Below are positions 42,632 through 50,560 of a stretch of DNA of 64,000 nucleotides, piece after piece. The DNA is from Isosphaera sp. (GTDB lineage: Bacteria; Planctomycetota; Planctomycetia; Gemmatales; Gemmataceae). The stretch is from assembly GCA_013822345.1 (NCBI GenBank), contig PNKH01000008.1, positions 48,581 through 112,580 of the forward strand, in the 5' to 3' direction. Below the pieces are notes generated by a model. That model was not told the origin of the DNA. It was given only the letters and a program-made list of their open reading frames with translations, and ran no database searches. A program made the translations under genes and the position numbers. Within the stretch, counting starts at the first letter, position 1. Each line of letters starts with the position of its first letter.

Positions 42632-42945
42632 ACGTCCGCACGCTGCCCGTCGCGGACGACGACGCGACCGCCGCCGGCGACCGGCTCGAGGCGAGGCAGG
42701 CCGGGCTCGGCGCCCGCTTCGCGCTCGAGTTCGGCAGGGCCGTCGCGGCCATCGAGGCCGACCCGCGGCTGCACCCCCGGACCGAGGACGGGCCGGACGA
42801 GCCCGAGACCCGCGAGTTCTACATCGCCCGGTTCCAGTACCGCGTCATCTACGCCATCTGGAAGGACGAGGCCGTGGTCGTCGCCGTGACCCACGCCCGC
42901 CGCCGGTCCGGCTCCTGGCAGTCCCGCCTGGCCGAACTCGACTGA
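42628..42945 (+). CDS. RelE/ParE-type toxin
   Basis: Protein of 105 residues, GTG 42628 overlapping the antitoxin stop by 4 nt, behind AAGGAG. The RelE/ParE-like fold is visible in ALEFGRAVAAIEADPRLHPRTEDG and EFYIARFQYRVIYAIWKDEAVVVAVTHARRRSGSWQSRL, in which the strand-helix order and the final Arg-rich strand match the family. Whether it cuts mRNA or inhibits gyrase cannot be told. Confidence 0.8.
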   Translation: MNVRTLPVADDDATAAGDRLEARQAGLGARFALEFGRAVAAIEADPRLHPRTEDGPDEPETREFYIARFQYRVIYAIWKDEAVVVAVTHARRRSGSWQSRLAELD

Positions 42946-42968
42946 ACCCCCACCCCGAGGACCCCCCC

Positions 42969-44039
42969 ATGTCCCGCCCCGTGATCCTCTCCCTGGCGTT
43001 CGCCGCCGCCCTCGCCGCCGCCCCGGGCTCGCGCCCGGGGCTCGCCCAGGACAAGCCGCCGGCCGACGGGTTCAAGCCGCTGTTCAACGGCAAGGACCTG
43101 TCCGGCTGGGTGAACGTCAACTGCCACCCCGGCACGTTCTTCGTCAAGGACGGCGAGATCGTGACCACCGGCACCCCGACCGGCTTTCTGCGGTCCGACC
43201 GGCAGTACGAGAACTTCGTGCTGGAGATGGACTGGATGCACGTCAACAAGAAGGACGTCGCGAACAGCGGGCTGTTCGTCTGGGGCGACCCGCTCCCGGC
43301 GGTCGGCACCCCGTACACCCGCGGGATCGAGGTCCAGGTGCTGATCAACTACCCGAAGATCGACTGGGCCACCAACCACGGGGACGTGTTCGCCATCCAC
43401 GGGGCGACGTGCAAGCCGGACCGCCCGCACCCGAAGGGGTACATGCGGTGCCTGCCGAGCGAGGAGCGGGTCAAGGGCGGCGGCGAGTGGAACCACTACA
43501 AGGTGACGGCGAACAACGGCGTCATCAAGCTGGAGGTGAACGGCAAGGAAGTGTCCGGGGTGAGCGACTGCCACCCGCGGAAGGGGTACCTGGCCCTGGA
43601 GAGCGAGGGGGCCGAGTGCCACTTCAAGAACCTCACCATCAAGGAGCTGCCGTCCACCAACCCGAAGCCGGAGGACGTGGCGAAGGTCGCCGACGGGCAC
43701 GTCAGCCTGTTCAACGGCCTCGACCTGAAGGGGTGGAAGACCGACGACGGGGCGTGGAAGGCCGCCGGCGGCAGACTGGTGTCGGCCGGCAAGGCGGACC
43801 TGACGACGGAAAAGGCCCCCGGCCGGGGCGAGTTGATCCTCGACTGGAAGCTGCCGGCCAAGTCCGCGGGCGGGCTGACCGTGGTCGCCGGCGAGACGAC
43901 GGTGGAGATGAAGGTGGAGAAGCCCGGGGCGTGGCAGCGGCTCCAGTGCATGATCGACCCGGCGGTCCCGGTCGTCATCAAGCCGGTCGACGGGCTGGAG
44001 GTGATGAACGTGTTCTTCCACCAGCGCCCGGGGAAGTAG
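42969..44039 (+). CDS. 3-keto-disaccharide hydrolase domain protein (DUF1080), exported
   Basis: Exported protein of 356 residues with two DUF1080-like (laminin-G/concanavalin-like) units. Signal peptide at 1-27. The first domain (about 33-230) contains FKPLFNGKDLSGWV, FVLEMDWMHV, NSGLFVWGD, GEWNHYKVTANNG and YLALESEGAECHFKNLTIKEL. A second, shorter unit starts at HVSLFNGLDLKGWKTDDG. DUF1080 enzymes cleave 3-keto-glycosides or bind glycans. In this locus it probably contributes to extracellular carbohydrate breakdown. Stop TAG overlaps the next start by 1 nt. Confidence 0.92.
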   Translation: MSRPVILSLAFAAALAAAPGSRPGLAQDKPPADGFKPLFNGKDLSGWVNVNCHPGTFFVKDGEIVTTGTPTGFLRSDRQYENFVLEMDWMHVNKKDVANSGLFVWGDPLPAVGTPYTRGIEVQVLINYPKIDWATNHGDVFAIHGATCKPDRPHPKGYMRCLPSEERVKGGGEWNHYKVTANNGVIKLEVNGKEVSGVSDCHPRKGYLALESEGAECHFKNLTIKELPSTNPKPEDVAKVADGHVSLFNGLDLKGWKTDDGAWKAAGGRLVSAGKADLTTEKAPGRGELILDWKLPAKSAGGLTVVAGETTVEMKVEKPGAWQRLQCMIDPAVPVVIKPVDGLEVMNVFFHQRPGK

Positions 44040-44665
44040 TGACGCCGACCCTCGACCCCCGGTCCACGTCCCTGCTGGTCGTCGACGCCCAGCAGGGGTT
44101 CACCGGCCACTGCCCGGACGAACTCCCGGTCCCCGGCGGCCGCGAGATCGTCCCGGCGGTGAACGCCCTGCTCGCCCTGCCGTTCGCCCGGGTCGACGCC
44201 ACCCAGGACTGGCACCCGCCGGACCACTGCTCGTTCCGCGGCCGGCGGCACGACCTGTACCCGCCGCACTGCGTCATCGACACGCCCGGGGCGGCGTTCC
44301 TCCCCGGGCTGCACGCCCACCGGTTCTCGGCCGTCTGGCGGAAGGGTTACGACCCGGACTTCGAGGCGTACGCGGTGACCGCCCAGCACCCGGGGTTCGC
44401 GGCGTTCCTCCGGGCGAGCGGCATTTCGGCGGTGGTCGTGTGCGGGATCGCGACGAACATCTGCTGCTTCTTCGCCGCCCGCGACCTGAAGGCGGACGGG
44501 TTCGACGTGTGGCTCGCCGAGGACGCCAGCGCCGGCATCGACATCCCGGCCGCCGGGCTGCACCAGGCGACGGCGAAGGCCGAGGGGGAGGCGCTGGGCA
44601 TCCGGTACGCGACGATCGCGGAGGTGGAGCGGGCCATCCGCGGGGGGCGCCCGTGGGTTGGGTAG
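44039..44665 (+). CDS. pncA: nicotinamidase-like cysteine hydrolase
   Basis: Isochorismatase/nicotinamidase-fold hydrolase of 208 residues. Catalytic triad candidates are Asp16 (VVDAQQGF), Lys102 (WRKGYD) and Cys142 in CGIATNICC. A metal-site-like TQDWHPPDHCSF at 56-67 is characteristic of PncA. The reaction would be nicotinamide to nicotinate in NAD salvage. The ATN in place of the usual ATDYC leaves some doubt. GTG 44039 overlaps the preceding stop by 1 nt. The C-terminus and stop are partly formed by a palindrome (44662-44751). Confidence 0.82.
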   Translation: MTPTLDPRSTSLLVVDAQQGFTGHCPDELPVPGGREIVPAVNALLALPFARVDATQDWHPPDHCSFRGRRHDLYPPHCVIDTPGAAFLPGLHAHRFSAVWRKGYDPDFEAYAVTAQHPGFAAFLRASGISAVVVCGIATNICCFFAARDLKADGFDVWLAEDASAGIDIPAAGLHQATAKAEGEALGIRYATIAEVERAIRGGRPWVG

Positions 44666-44751
44666 GGTGCGCCGAGGTCCGCTTCGGACCGACGACGCAC
44701 CACCCGCCGCCGGTGCGTCGTCGGTCCGAAGCGGACCTCGGCGCACCCTAC
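44662..44751. repeat. palindrome GTAGGGTGCGCCGAGGTCCG between convergent genes
   Basis: Perfect 40-bp arms (44662-44701 and 44712-44751), 10-nt loop. Its two outer ends contribute the TAG stop codons of pncA and of the Nudix gene. Confidence 0.93.
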
Positions 44752-45206
44752 GGGTTGCGGTCTGCCAGCCGTGCCCGCACCCGACCCAAGATCATCGCGT
44801 GGTCGAACGCCAGTGTGGGCAACTTGTCCAGCGGGAACCAGCCGACCTCGCCGGCGTCGTCGGCCGCCACAGGCTTGACCGCGTCGAAGTCCACCCGCGC
44901 CAGGTAGACCACAGAAACCGTCCAGCCGCGCGGGTCGCGGCCCGGGTCGCCGGCCGTGTAGAGTTGCTCCAACTCCCCGACCGTGATGCCGGTTTCCTCC
45001 CGCAGTTCGCGCCGGGCGGCGTCCGCGAGCCGCTCGTCCTCCTCGGCGAAACCCCCGGGCAGGGCCCAACTTCCGGCGAACGGATCGCCCTGGCGGCGGA
45101 TCAGCAACACCCGCGGCCGGGGGTCGCGGGTGACCACCGCCACGTCCACTGTCAAGGCCGGTCTGGGGTAGTCGTAACTGAACCGGCGGGGGCGTTTGGC
45201 GGCCAC
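44748..45206 (-). CDS. Nudix hydrolase
   Basis: Protein of 152 residues with the Nudix box GGFAEEDERLADAARRELRE plus ETGI at 51-74, matching GX5EX7REUXEEXGU. Hydrolyses nucleoside diphosphate derivatives; specificity unknown. GTG 45206 has GGAGGG 6 nt upstream and gives a start 20 residues before the first strand (VDVAVVTRD). An upstream extension is not supported by a ribosome site. Converges with pncA. Confidence 0.88.
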   Translation of the reverse strand: MAAKRPRRFSYDYPRPALTVDVAVVTRDPRPRVLLIRRQGDPFAGSWALPGGFAEEDERLADAARRELREETGITVGELEQLYTAGDPGRDPRGWTVSVVYLARVDFDAVKPVAADDAGEVGWFPLDKLPTLAFDHAMILGRVRARLADRNP

Positions 45207-45359
45207 GGCGGCCCTCCGGCGGGGCAACGACTTGGGGCGGGCGGGGCGGAACCCCTCCGGGGAACTTACCCGCCCGGCGGGGGTGTGCCAACCGCAGGAA
45301 TTTCGCGGTGCGCGGTACAATGCGGGTGCCGGACGGTTCCGGACGAGGAGAGGTGCTTT

Positions 45360-46133
45360 GTGCCGCTCAACCGCATCGTGGTGTGGGAGGCGTTCGACGC
45401 GGCGGACCCGATGACCCGGGCCGCCGCCCGCCTGTACGAGGAGACGCTCGCGGCCGAGGAGCGGATCCCGTGGTACTGGATCGAGAAGTCGGTCGAGGGT
45501 CGGACGAAGGCCAGGCCGGGCCGGACGGCGGGGTGGACGAAGCACCTCCTGCTGGCCGCCCCCGAGGACCGGGCGGACGACCCGGACGCCCTGGCCGGGT
45601 ACGCCTACGGGGCGCTGATCCCCGGGTACGGCGGGTACCTGTGCTACATCGGGGTGGCCGACCGGGCCCGGCGGATGGGCGTCGGCACCCGGCTGTTCGA
45701 CCAGTTCTTCCGGCAGCTGGCGGTCGACGCCGGGGAGACCGGGTCGCCGCTGCCGTTCGTGATCTGGGAGAGCCACCGGCCCGGGCCGGGCGCCACCCCG
45801 GCCGAGTGGGACCTGTGGGCCGCCCGGACGAAGCTGTTCGACCGGGCCGGCGGGCTGTGGGTCGAGGGCGTCGACTTCCTGTCCCCGAACTTCACCGCCG
45901 ACGACGAGGAGGCGGACCCGGTCGCGCTGCAGTTGTTCCTGAAGCCGCTCGGCGAGCCGGCCGGGGCGTTCGACCCGGACCGGCTCCGGCAGGTGGTCGG
46001 CGGGCTGCACCGGGAGGTGTACCGGTACGGCCCGGGCGACCCGCTGTTCGACCGCACCCTGCCGCCGGACGGCGTCCCGCGGCTGCGGCCGGCGAAGCTG
46101 GCCGGGGTCACCAGGCCGGCGGCGGCCGTCTGA
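45360..46133 (+). CDS. GNAT-family acetyltransferase
   Basis: Protein of 257 residues, GTG 45360 behind GGAGAGG. The acetyl-CoA binding part is visible in CYIGVADRARRMGVGTRLFDQFFRQL (a R-x-x-G-x-G-type loop, here RRMGVG). An N-terminal domain (NRIVVWEAFDAADPMTRAAARLYEETLAAEERIPWYW) precedes it. Substrate unknown. Upstream, between the divergent Nudix gene and this one, are 153 bp of regulatory space. Confidence 0.8.
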   Translation: MPLNRIVVWEAFDAADPMTRAAARLYEETLAAEERIPWYWIEKSVEGRTKARPGRTAGWTKHLLLAAPEDRADDPDALAGYAYGALIPGYGGYLCYIGVADRARRMGVGTRLFDQFFRQLAVDAGETGSPLPFVIWESHRPGPGATPAEWDLWAARTKLFDRAGGLWVEGVDFLSPNFTADDEEADPVALQLFLKPLGEPAGAFDPDRLRQVVGGLHREVYRYGPGDPLFDRTLPPDGVPRLRPAKLAGVTRPAAAV

Positions 46134-46158
46134 CGGCGAGCCGGGAGAATCTGGTGAG

Positions 46159-46230
46159 TAGGTCGGGTGGGAATCGAACCCACGCTTCCGCGCGTATCAG
46201 ACGCGGGCCTTACCACTTGGCCACCGACCT
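46159..46230 (-). tRNA. tRNA-Ile (GAU)
   Basis: The cloverleaf folds fully: acceptor AGGTCGG/CCGACCT, a 3-bp D stem GCC/GGC around AAGTGGTAA, anticodon stem CGCGT/GCGCG (one G-U) with loop CTGATAC giving anticodon GAT, and T arm GTGGG-TTCGATT-CCCAC. No CCA is encoded. The isoacceptor is read from the anticodon only. Confidence 0.8.
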
Positions 46231-46270
46231 GCCACACGGACGCCCGCCCCCCGCCGCAGGTTCACGTCCC

Positions 46271-47494
46271 GTGGCCGACTCCTTCACCCTCACCGCCCGC
46301 TGGGTGTTCCCCGTGTCCGGGCCGCCGCTGCCGAACGGCACGGTGACGGTCCGCGGCGACCGGGTCGAGGCCGTTGACGCTCGCGGGGTGCGGTCGGCGG
46401 ACGAGGACCTGGGGAACGTCGCGATCGTCCCGGGCCTGGTGAACGTCCACACCCACCTCGACCTGAGCGGGGCGCGCGGCCTGATCCCGCCGACCGACCC
46501 GGACCACTTCACCGACTGGCTCCGCGGCGTGATCGCGTACCGCCGGTCGCGGACGGCGGAGCAGGTGCAGGCCGACGTCCGCGCCGGCTTGGCGGAATGC
46601 ATGCGGTTCGGCACGACGCTGGTCGGCGACATCACCGCCGGCGGGGCGAGCTGGCCGGCGGTATCGACCGCCGCGACCCGCGCCGTCCTGTTCTGGGAGG
46701 TGATCGGGCTGACGGCGGAGCGGTACCAACCTGTGCTGAACGAGTTCGGGACCAAGGCGGGCTTGTCGTGGTCCGACGACACCCCGGCCGTCTACCCGGC
46801 AACGCCCCTCTGCCGGTGGGCCGTTTCGCCGCACGCCCCGTACAGCGCGAACCACGACTACGCCCGCGGCCAACTCCTCATGGGCAACGTCGCGATCCAC
46901 CTCGCGGAGTCGCCGGCCGAGTTGGAGTTGCTCGCCACCCGGACCGGCCCGTTCGTCCTGCTCCTGAAGGACCTCGGCGCCTGGGAGCCGGCGGCGCTCA
47001 CCGCCGGCCTGCTCGACTTCTTCCCGACGCGTCCGACGCTCACCTCGCCGCCGGTCCTCTACGTCCACTGTAACTACCTGCCGCCGGACACGCCCTTCGC
47101 CCCCAGCCAGTCCGTCGTCTACTGCCCGCGGACGCACGCCGCGTTCGGCCACCCGCCGCACCCGTTCCGCGACTTCCTCGCCCGCGGGGTCCGGGTCTGC
47201 CTCGCCACCGACTCCCTCGCCTCCAACCCCGACCTCGACGTCCTCGCCGAGGCCCGGTTCGTCCATTCCCGGCACCCGGATTTCCCTCCCGACCGGTTGT
47301 TGCGCATGATTACCGCCGACGCGGCCGACGCCCTCGGGTGGGGCGACGCGTGCGGCAGCCTCGAGCCGGGGAAGTCGGCCGACCTGGTGGCGGTCCCGCT
47401 CCCGGACCGGGACGCGGCCGACCCGCACGACCTCCTGTTCGCCGACCACCCGGGCGGCCGCCGGACGCTGTTCCGCGGGACCTGGCGGGCCTGA
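46271..47494 (+). CDS. amidohydrolase (chlorohydrolase/SsnA-like)
   Basis: Metal-dependent hydrolase of 407 residues, GTG 46271. Metal ligands are visible in NVHTHLDLSG (His60, His62), AIHLAES further on, YVHCNY and ATDSLASNPDLDVLAE. The pattern fits the subtype III/ATZ-TRZ group that includes guanine, adenosine-type and aminofutalosine deaminases; which substrate is used cannot be read from sequence. A short upstream extension is possible but the GTG gives the expected N-terminus (SFTLTARWVFPVSGPPL). It follows the tRNA. Confidence 0.83.
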   Translation: MADSFTLTARWVFPVSGPPLPNGTVTVRGDRVEAVDARGVRSADEDLGNVAIVPGLVNVHTHLDLSGARGLIPPTDPDHFTDWLRGVIAYRRSRTAEQVQADVRAGLAECMRFGTTLVGDITAGGASWPAVSTAATRAVLFWEVIGLTAERYQPVLNEFGTKAGLSWSDDTPAVYPATPLCRWAVSPHAPYSANHDYARGQLLMGNVAIHLAESPAELELLATRTGPFVLLLKDLGAWEPAALTAGLLDFFPTRPTLTSPPVLYVHCNYLPPDTPFAPSQSVVYCPRTHAAFGHPPHPFRDFLARGVRVCLATDSLASNPDLDVLAEARFVHSRHPDFPPDRLLRMITADAADALGWGDACGSLEPGKSADLVAVPLPDRDAADPHDLLFADHPGGRRTLFRGTWRA

Positions 47495-47670
47495 CCGCCG
47501 GGGCGGAATCTTGTTGCCCCCCGATAACCGCCCGGTTACGATCTCAGGGGAAATCGGGGCTCGCACCCCGACTCCCGGTTCCGTCCGTTCACCCCGTCCG
47601 CTCCTTCGCGCGGCCGGCGTCCCGTGCCGGCGTGTCCTCACCCGTTACCGCAGCTGAGAAAGGACTCAGT

Positions 47671-49761
47671 ATGTTCCGGACTCTCTCCGCGTTCCTGCGC
47701 CGGTCGCGGGCCGCCCGACCCGGTTCGCCCCGCCCGGCCGCCCGCTTCCGCCCGACCCTGGACAACCTGGAAGACCGCTCCCTGATGGCCGTCACGATCG
47801 GGCTCCAGCCGGTCCTCAGCGGGCTGGCCAACCCGCTCCTGGCGACCAACGCCGGGGACGGCACCAACCGCCTGTTCGTGGTCGAGCAGCGGGGGGTGAT
47901 CCGGGTGATGCAGCCGGGGGCGTCCACCTCGACGGTGTTCCTGAACCTGTCGAACGTCACCGTCGACGGGGTGGCCGGGCAGAACCGGGTCCGGTCCCCG
48001 GCCACCACCCCCGGGAACGCGGACAACGAGCAGGGCCTGCTCGGGCTGGCGTTCCACCCGAACTACGAGACGAACGGCCGGTTCTTCGTCCACTACACCA
48101 CGAACGCGGCCGGGAACGGCACGAACGGGGTCAACGTCGTCCAGGAGTACCGGGCCAGTCCGACCAACCCGAACGTCGCGGACCCGACCCCGGTGCGGCT
48201 GATCCTCCAGTTCCCGCCGCAGCCGAACGGCAACCACAACGGCGGGTCGATCGAGTTCGGGCCGGACGGGCTGCTGTACATCGCCAAGGGGGACGGCGGG
48301 GCCGGGAACGACCCCGGGAACCGGGCCCAGAACGTCGGCGACGACAGCAACTCGACCACCGCCAACCCGACCGGGGCCGGGGACGTCTCCCCGGGGTGGT
48401 TCGGGAAGATCCACCGGATCGACGTCGGCGTCGGGAGCGCCGCGCTGGTCGACCAGTTCCCGGCCGACCCGCTCCGGAACTACTCGATCCCGGCCGACAA
48501 CCCGTTCGTCGGGCTCCCCGGGCGGGACGAGATCTTCGCCTTCGGCCTCCGCAACCCGTACCGCATCTCGTTCGACCGCGGGACCGGGCTGCTGTACGCC
48601 GGGGATGTCGGGCAGGGGGCCCGGGAGGAGATCGACATCGTCGTCAAGGGCGGGAACTACGGGTGGCGGCCGTTCGAGGGGTTCATCCCGACCCCGGGGA
48701 TCAACCCGGCGGAGGGCGCCGCCCTGCAGAACATCGCCGTCGACCCGATCACCGACGTCGGCCGGGCCCTGGCCGCGTCGATCACCGGCGGGTACGTGTA
48801 CCGCGGCACCCAGGGGTCCCTGCCGGTCGGGTCGTACCTGTTCGGGGACTTCATCCGCGGGAACGTGTTCCTGTTCCAGAACGGGGTCACCACCACCCTC
48901 CTCTCCGGCCAGGGGAACATCTCGTCGTTCGGGGAGGGCGAGAACGGGGAGCTGTTCGTCGTCCGGTTCAACGGGACGGTCACCCGGGTGGTCTCGACGT
49001 CCGGGAACCTGCCGCCGGTGGTCGTGGCGATCGCGAACCGGACGATCCCGGCGACCCAGGACACGGTGACGGTGACGGTGTCGGCGACCGACCCGAACGG
49101 GACCGTCCCGGTCCTGTCGGCGACGGCCCAGAGCGAGGCCCTGATCCTGGACCGCCGGTTCGGGCTGCGGTTCTCCCCCGACGGGCTGTTCGAGAACTTC
49201 TTCGGCGGGGGCGAGAGGTGGGTCCTCGGGCGGCGCGGCCCGGACGACTGGTTCTTCATCCTGCCGAACGGCCAGCTGTGGCAGTGGGACGGGATGCTCT
49301 CCCTGACCGGGACCCAGGTCGGCACCCCCGGGGCGACGTACCACGCCCGCCCGGACCTGCTGACCAACGCCGAGCTGGCGTTCGACCTGGACCTGAGCTA
49401 CGGGCTGCGGGTGGACGACGGCGGGCTGTTCGAGAACTTCTTCGGGGCCGGGGAGCGGTGGCTGGTGAACCGGGGCGGCACCTTCTACTTCATCCTGCCC
49501 GACGGCCGGTTCTTCCTGTGGGACGGGTCGAACGCCGCGTCCGGGACGCTGATCGCGACCCTCGGGTCGAACCACCACGACCTGATCCGGCTGCTGCACG
49601 AGGGGGACCAGGGGCAGGCCCTGGCCTCGCTCAGCTTCGCCGGCAACCAGCTGACGGTGAACCGGGACGACGGGTTCGTGGCCAGCGTGGTGGTGACGGC
49701 CACGGCCGCCGACCCCGACCTGACCGGCAGCCGGACGTTCACGGTGACCGTCACCGCCTGA
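47671..49761 (+). CDS. exported PQQ-dependent sugar dehydrogenase-like protein
   Basis: Protein of 696 residues. LDNLEDRSLMA at 30-40 is the planctomycete N-terminal motif. The catalytic region (from about 45) is soluble glucose-dehydrogenase-like, with LATNAGDGTNRLFVVEQRGVIRVM, NEQGLLGLAFHPNYETNGRFFVHYT and FGLRNPYRISFDRGTGLLYAGDVGQGAREEIDIV. After residue 450 come WD-like segments with two near-identical GLFENFFG-x-GERW repeats (about 507-517 and 588-598) and a beta-rich tail. ATG 47671 follows AAAGGA. It probably acts at the cell surface on sugars, or is a binding module. Confidence 0.85.
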   Translation: MFRTLSAFLRRSRAARPGSPRPAARFRPTLDNLEDRSLMAVTIGLQPVLSGLANPLLATNAGDGTNRLFVVEQRGVIRVMQPGASTSTVFLNLSNVTVDGVAGQNRVRSPATTPGNADNEQGLLGLAFHPNYETNGRFFVHYTTNAAGNGTNGVNVVQEYRASPTNPNVADPTPVRLILQFPPQPNGNHNGGSIEFGPDGLLYIAKGDGGAGNDPGNRAQNVGDDSNSTTANPTGAGDVSPGWFGKIHRIDVGVGSAALVDQFPADPLRNYSIPADNPFVGLPGRDEIFAFGLRNPYRISFDRGTGLLYAGDVGQGAREEIDIVVKGGNYGWRPFEGFIPTPGINPAEGAALQNIAVDPITDVGRALAASITGGYVYRGTQGSLPVGSYLFGDFIRGNVFLFQNGVTTTLLSGQGNISSFGEGENGELFVVRFNGTVTRVVSTSGNLPPVVVAIANRTIPATQDTVTVTVSATDPNGTVPVLSATAQSEALILDRRFGLRFSPDGLFENFFGGGERWVLGRRGPDDWFFILPNGQLWQWDGMLSLTGTQVGTPGATYHARPDLLTNAELAFDLDLSYGLRVDDGGLFENFFGAGERWLVNRGGTFYFILPDGRFFLWDGSNAASGTLIATLGSNHHDLIRLLHEGDQGQALASLSFAGNQLTVNRDDGFVASVVVTATAADPDLTGSRTFTVTVTA

Positions 49762-49844
49762 CCCGGCGCCGGCGGGGGTCCGTCGCCCGACGCGCCGGCG
49801 CGACCGCGTCTCCACCGCGAGCTGACGGCGGCCGCGGGAGCCGA

Positions 49845-49872
49845 CGCGCCCGGGGGTTCACCCCCGGGCGCG
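49845..49872 (+). terminator. GC hairpin downstream of the sugar dehydrogenase gene
   Basis: Perfect 12-bp stem CGCGCCCGGGGG with loop TTCA, 83 nt past the stop. No T-run. Confidence 0.5.
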
Positions 49873-49942
49873 GTCGTTTCCCGGCCGGGGGGCGGCCACC
49901 GCGGCGGGGGAGTTTTCACCCCCGGCTCCTGGCCGCCCCGCG

Positions 49943-50422
49943 TCAGCGGGCCACCGGGATGACGTGCACCGGCTTCCCGGTCGCCCGGGCGTGGGCCACC
50001 ACGTCCCCGGTCCCGCCGACCCCCGCCGCCGGCTTCCCGTCCCACACCGCCACCACCCGGTCCGACACGTCCGCCACCCACACCCCGGCCGCCAGGTACG
50101 CCGCGTCCGACCGGCCCGCGAACGGCAGCCGCTCCACCCGCGCCGCCAGCCCCAGCAACGTCTCGAACCGCTCCCGGCCCGGGCCGGCGAACTCCTCCGC
50201 GTACGCGGCGCACGGCACCACCGCCCACAGCGGCAGGCCCAGCCCCACCGCCGCCTCCGCGAACAGCGTGTCCGCCCCGGCCGCCAGCCCCGACACCGCC
50301 ACCACCTCGGCCCCCGCCCGGGAGTGGTCCAGCAGCCGGACGCACGCGGCGTGCACCCGGAGCGGCGCCCGCGGGTCCGGGCCGAAGTCCCGGTGACCGG
50401 TCACCCCGACGACGAGCTGCAC
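49943..50422 (-). CDS. SLOG-like Rossmann protein
   Basis: Protein of 159 residues, GTG 50422 with GGAGGGG at 5 nt. It starts QLVVGVTGHRDFGPD, then VVAVSGLAAGADTLFAEAAVGLGLPLWAVVP, a pattern of the LOG/DprA-like (SLOG) superfamily, which binds nucleotide-derived ligands. It ends with GTGDVVAHARATGKPVHVIPVAR. No membrane or effector domain is fused. The divergent neighbour carries a TIR domain, and SLOG-TIR pairing is the logic of Thoeris. Identity by motif only. Confidence 0.75.
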   Translation of the reverse strand: MQLVVGVTGHRDFGPDPRAPLRVHAACVRLLDHSRAGAEVVAVSGLAAGADTLFAEAAVGLGLPLWAVVPCAAYAEEFAGPGRERFETLLGLAARVERLPFAGRSDAAYLAAGVWVADVSDRVVAVWDGKPAAGVGGTGDVVAHARATGKPVHVIPVAR

Positions 50423-50560
50423 CCCGACCCCTCCGAAATTGCCGGCCCTGGCCCCGCGACCCGCCACCGGGTAAGGTATGCGGGTGATCCGGCGGAGGCG
50501 CCCGCCGCCCGACCCGCGGCCCGGCGGCCGGGCCCGCACCGCGGCTTCAGGAGGTGCGCC
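50423..50560. promoter_or_regulatory. 138-bp divergent promoter region, SLOG and TIR genes
   Basis: Head-to-head spacing between the two GTG starts. Both ribosome sites (50428-50434 minus; AGGAGGT 50549-50555 plus) lie inside. A TAAGGT-like box occurs near 50470, but no clear -35 is visible. Confidence 0.5.
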
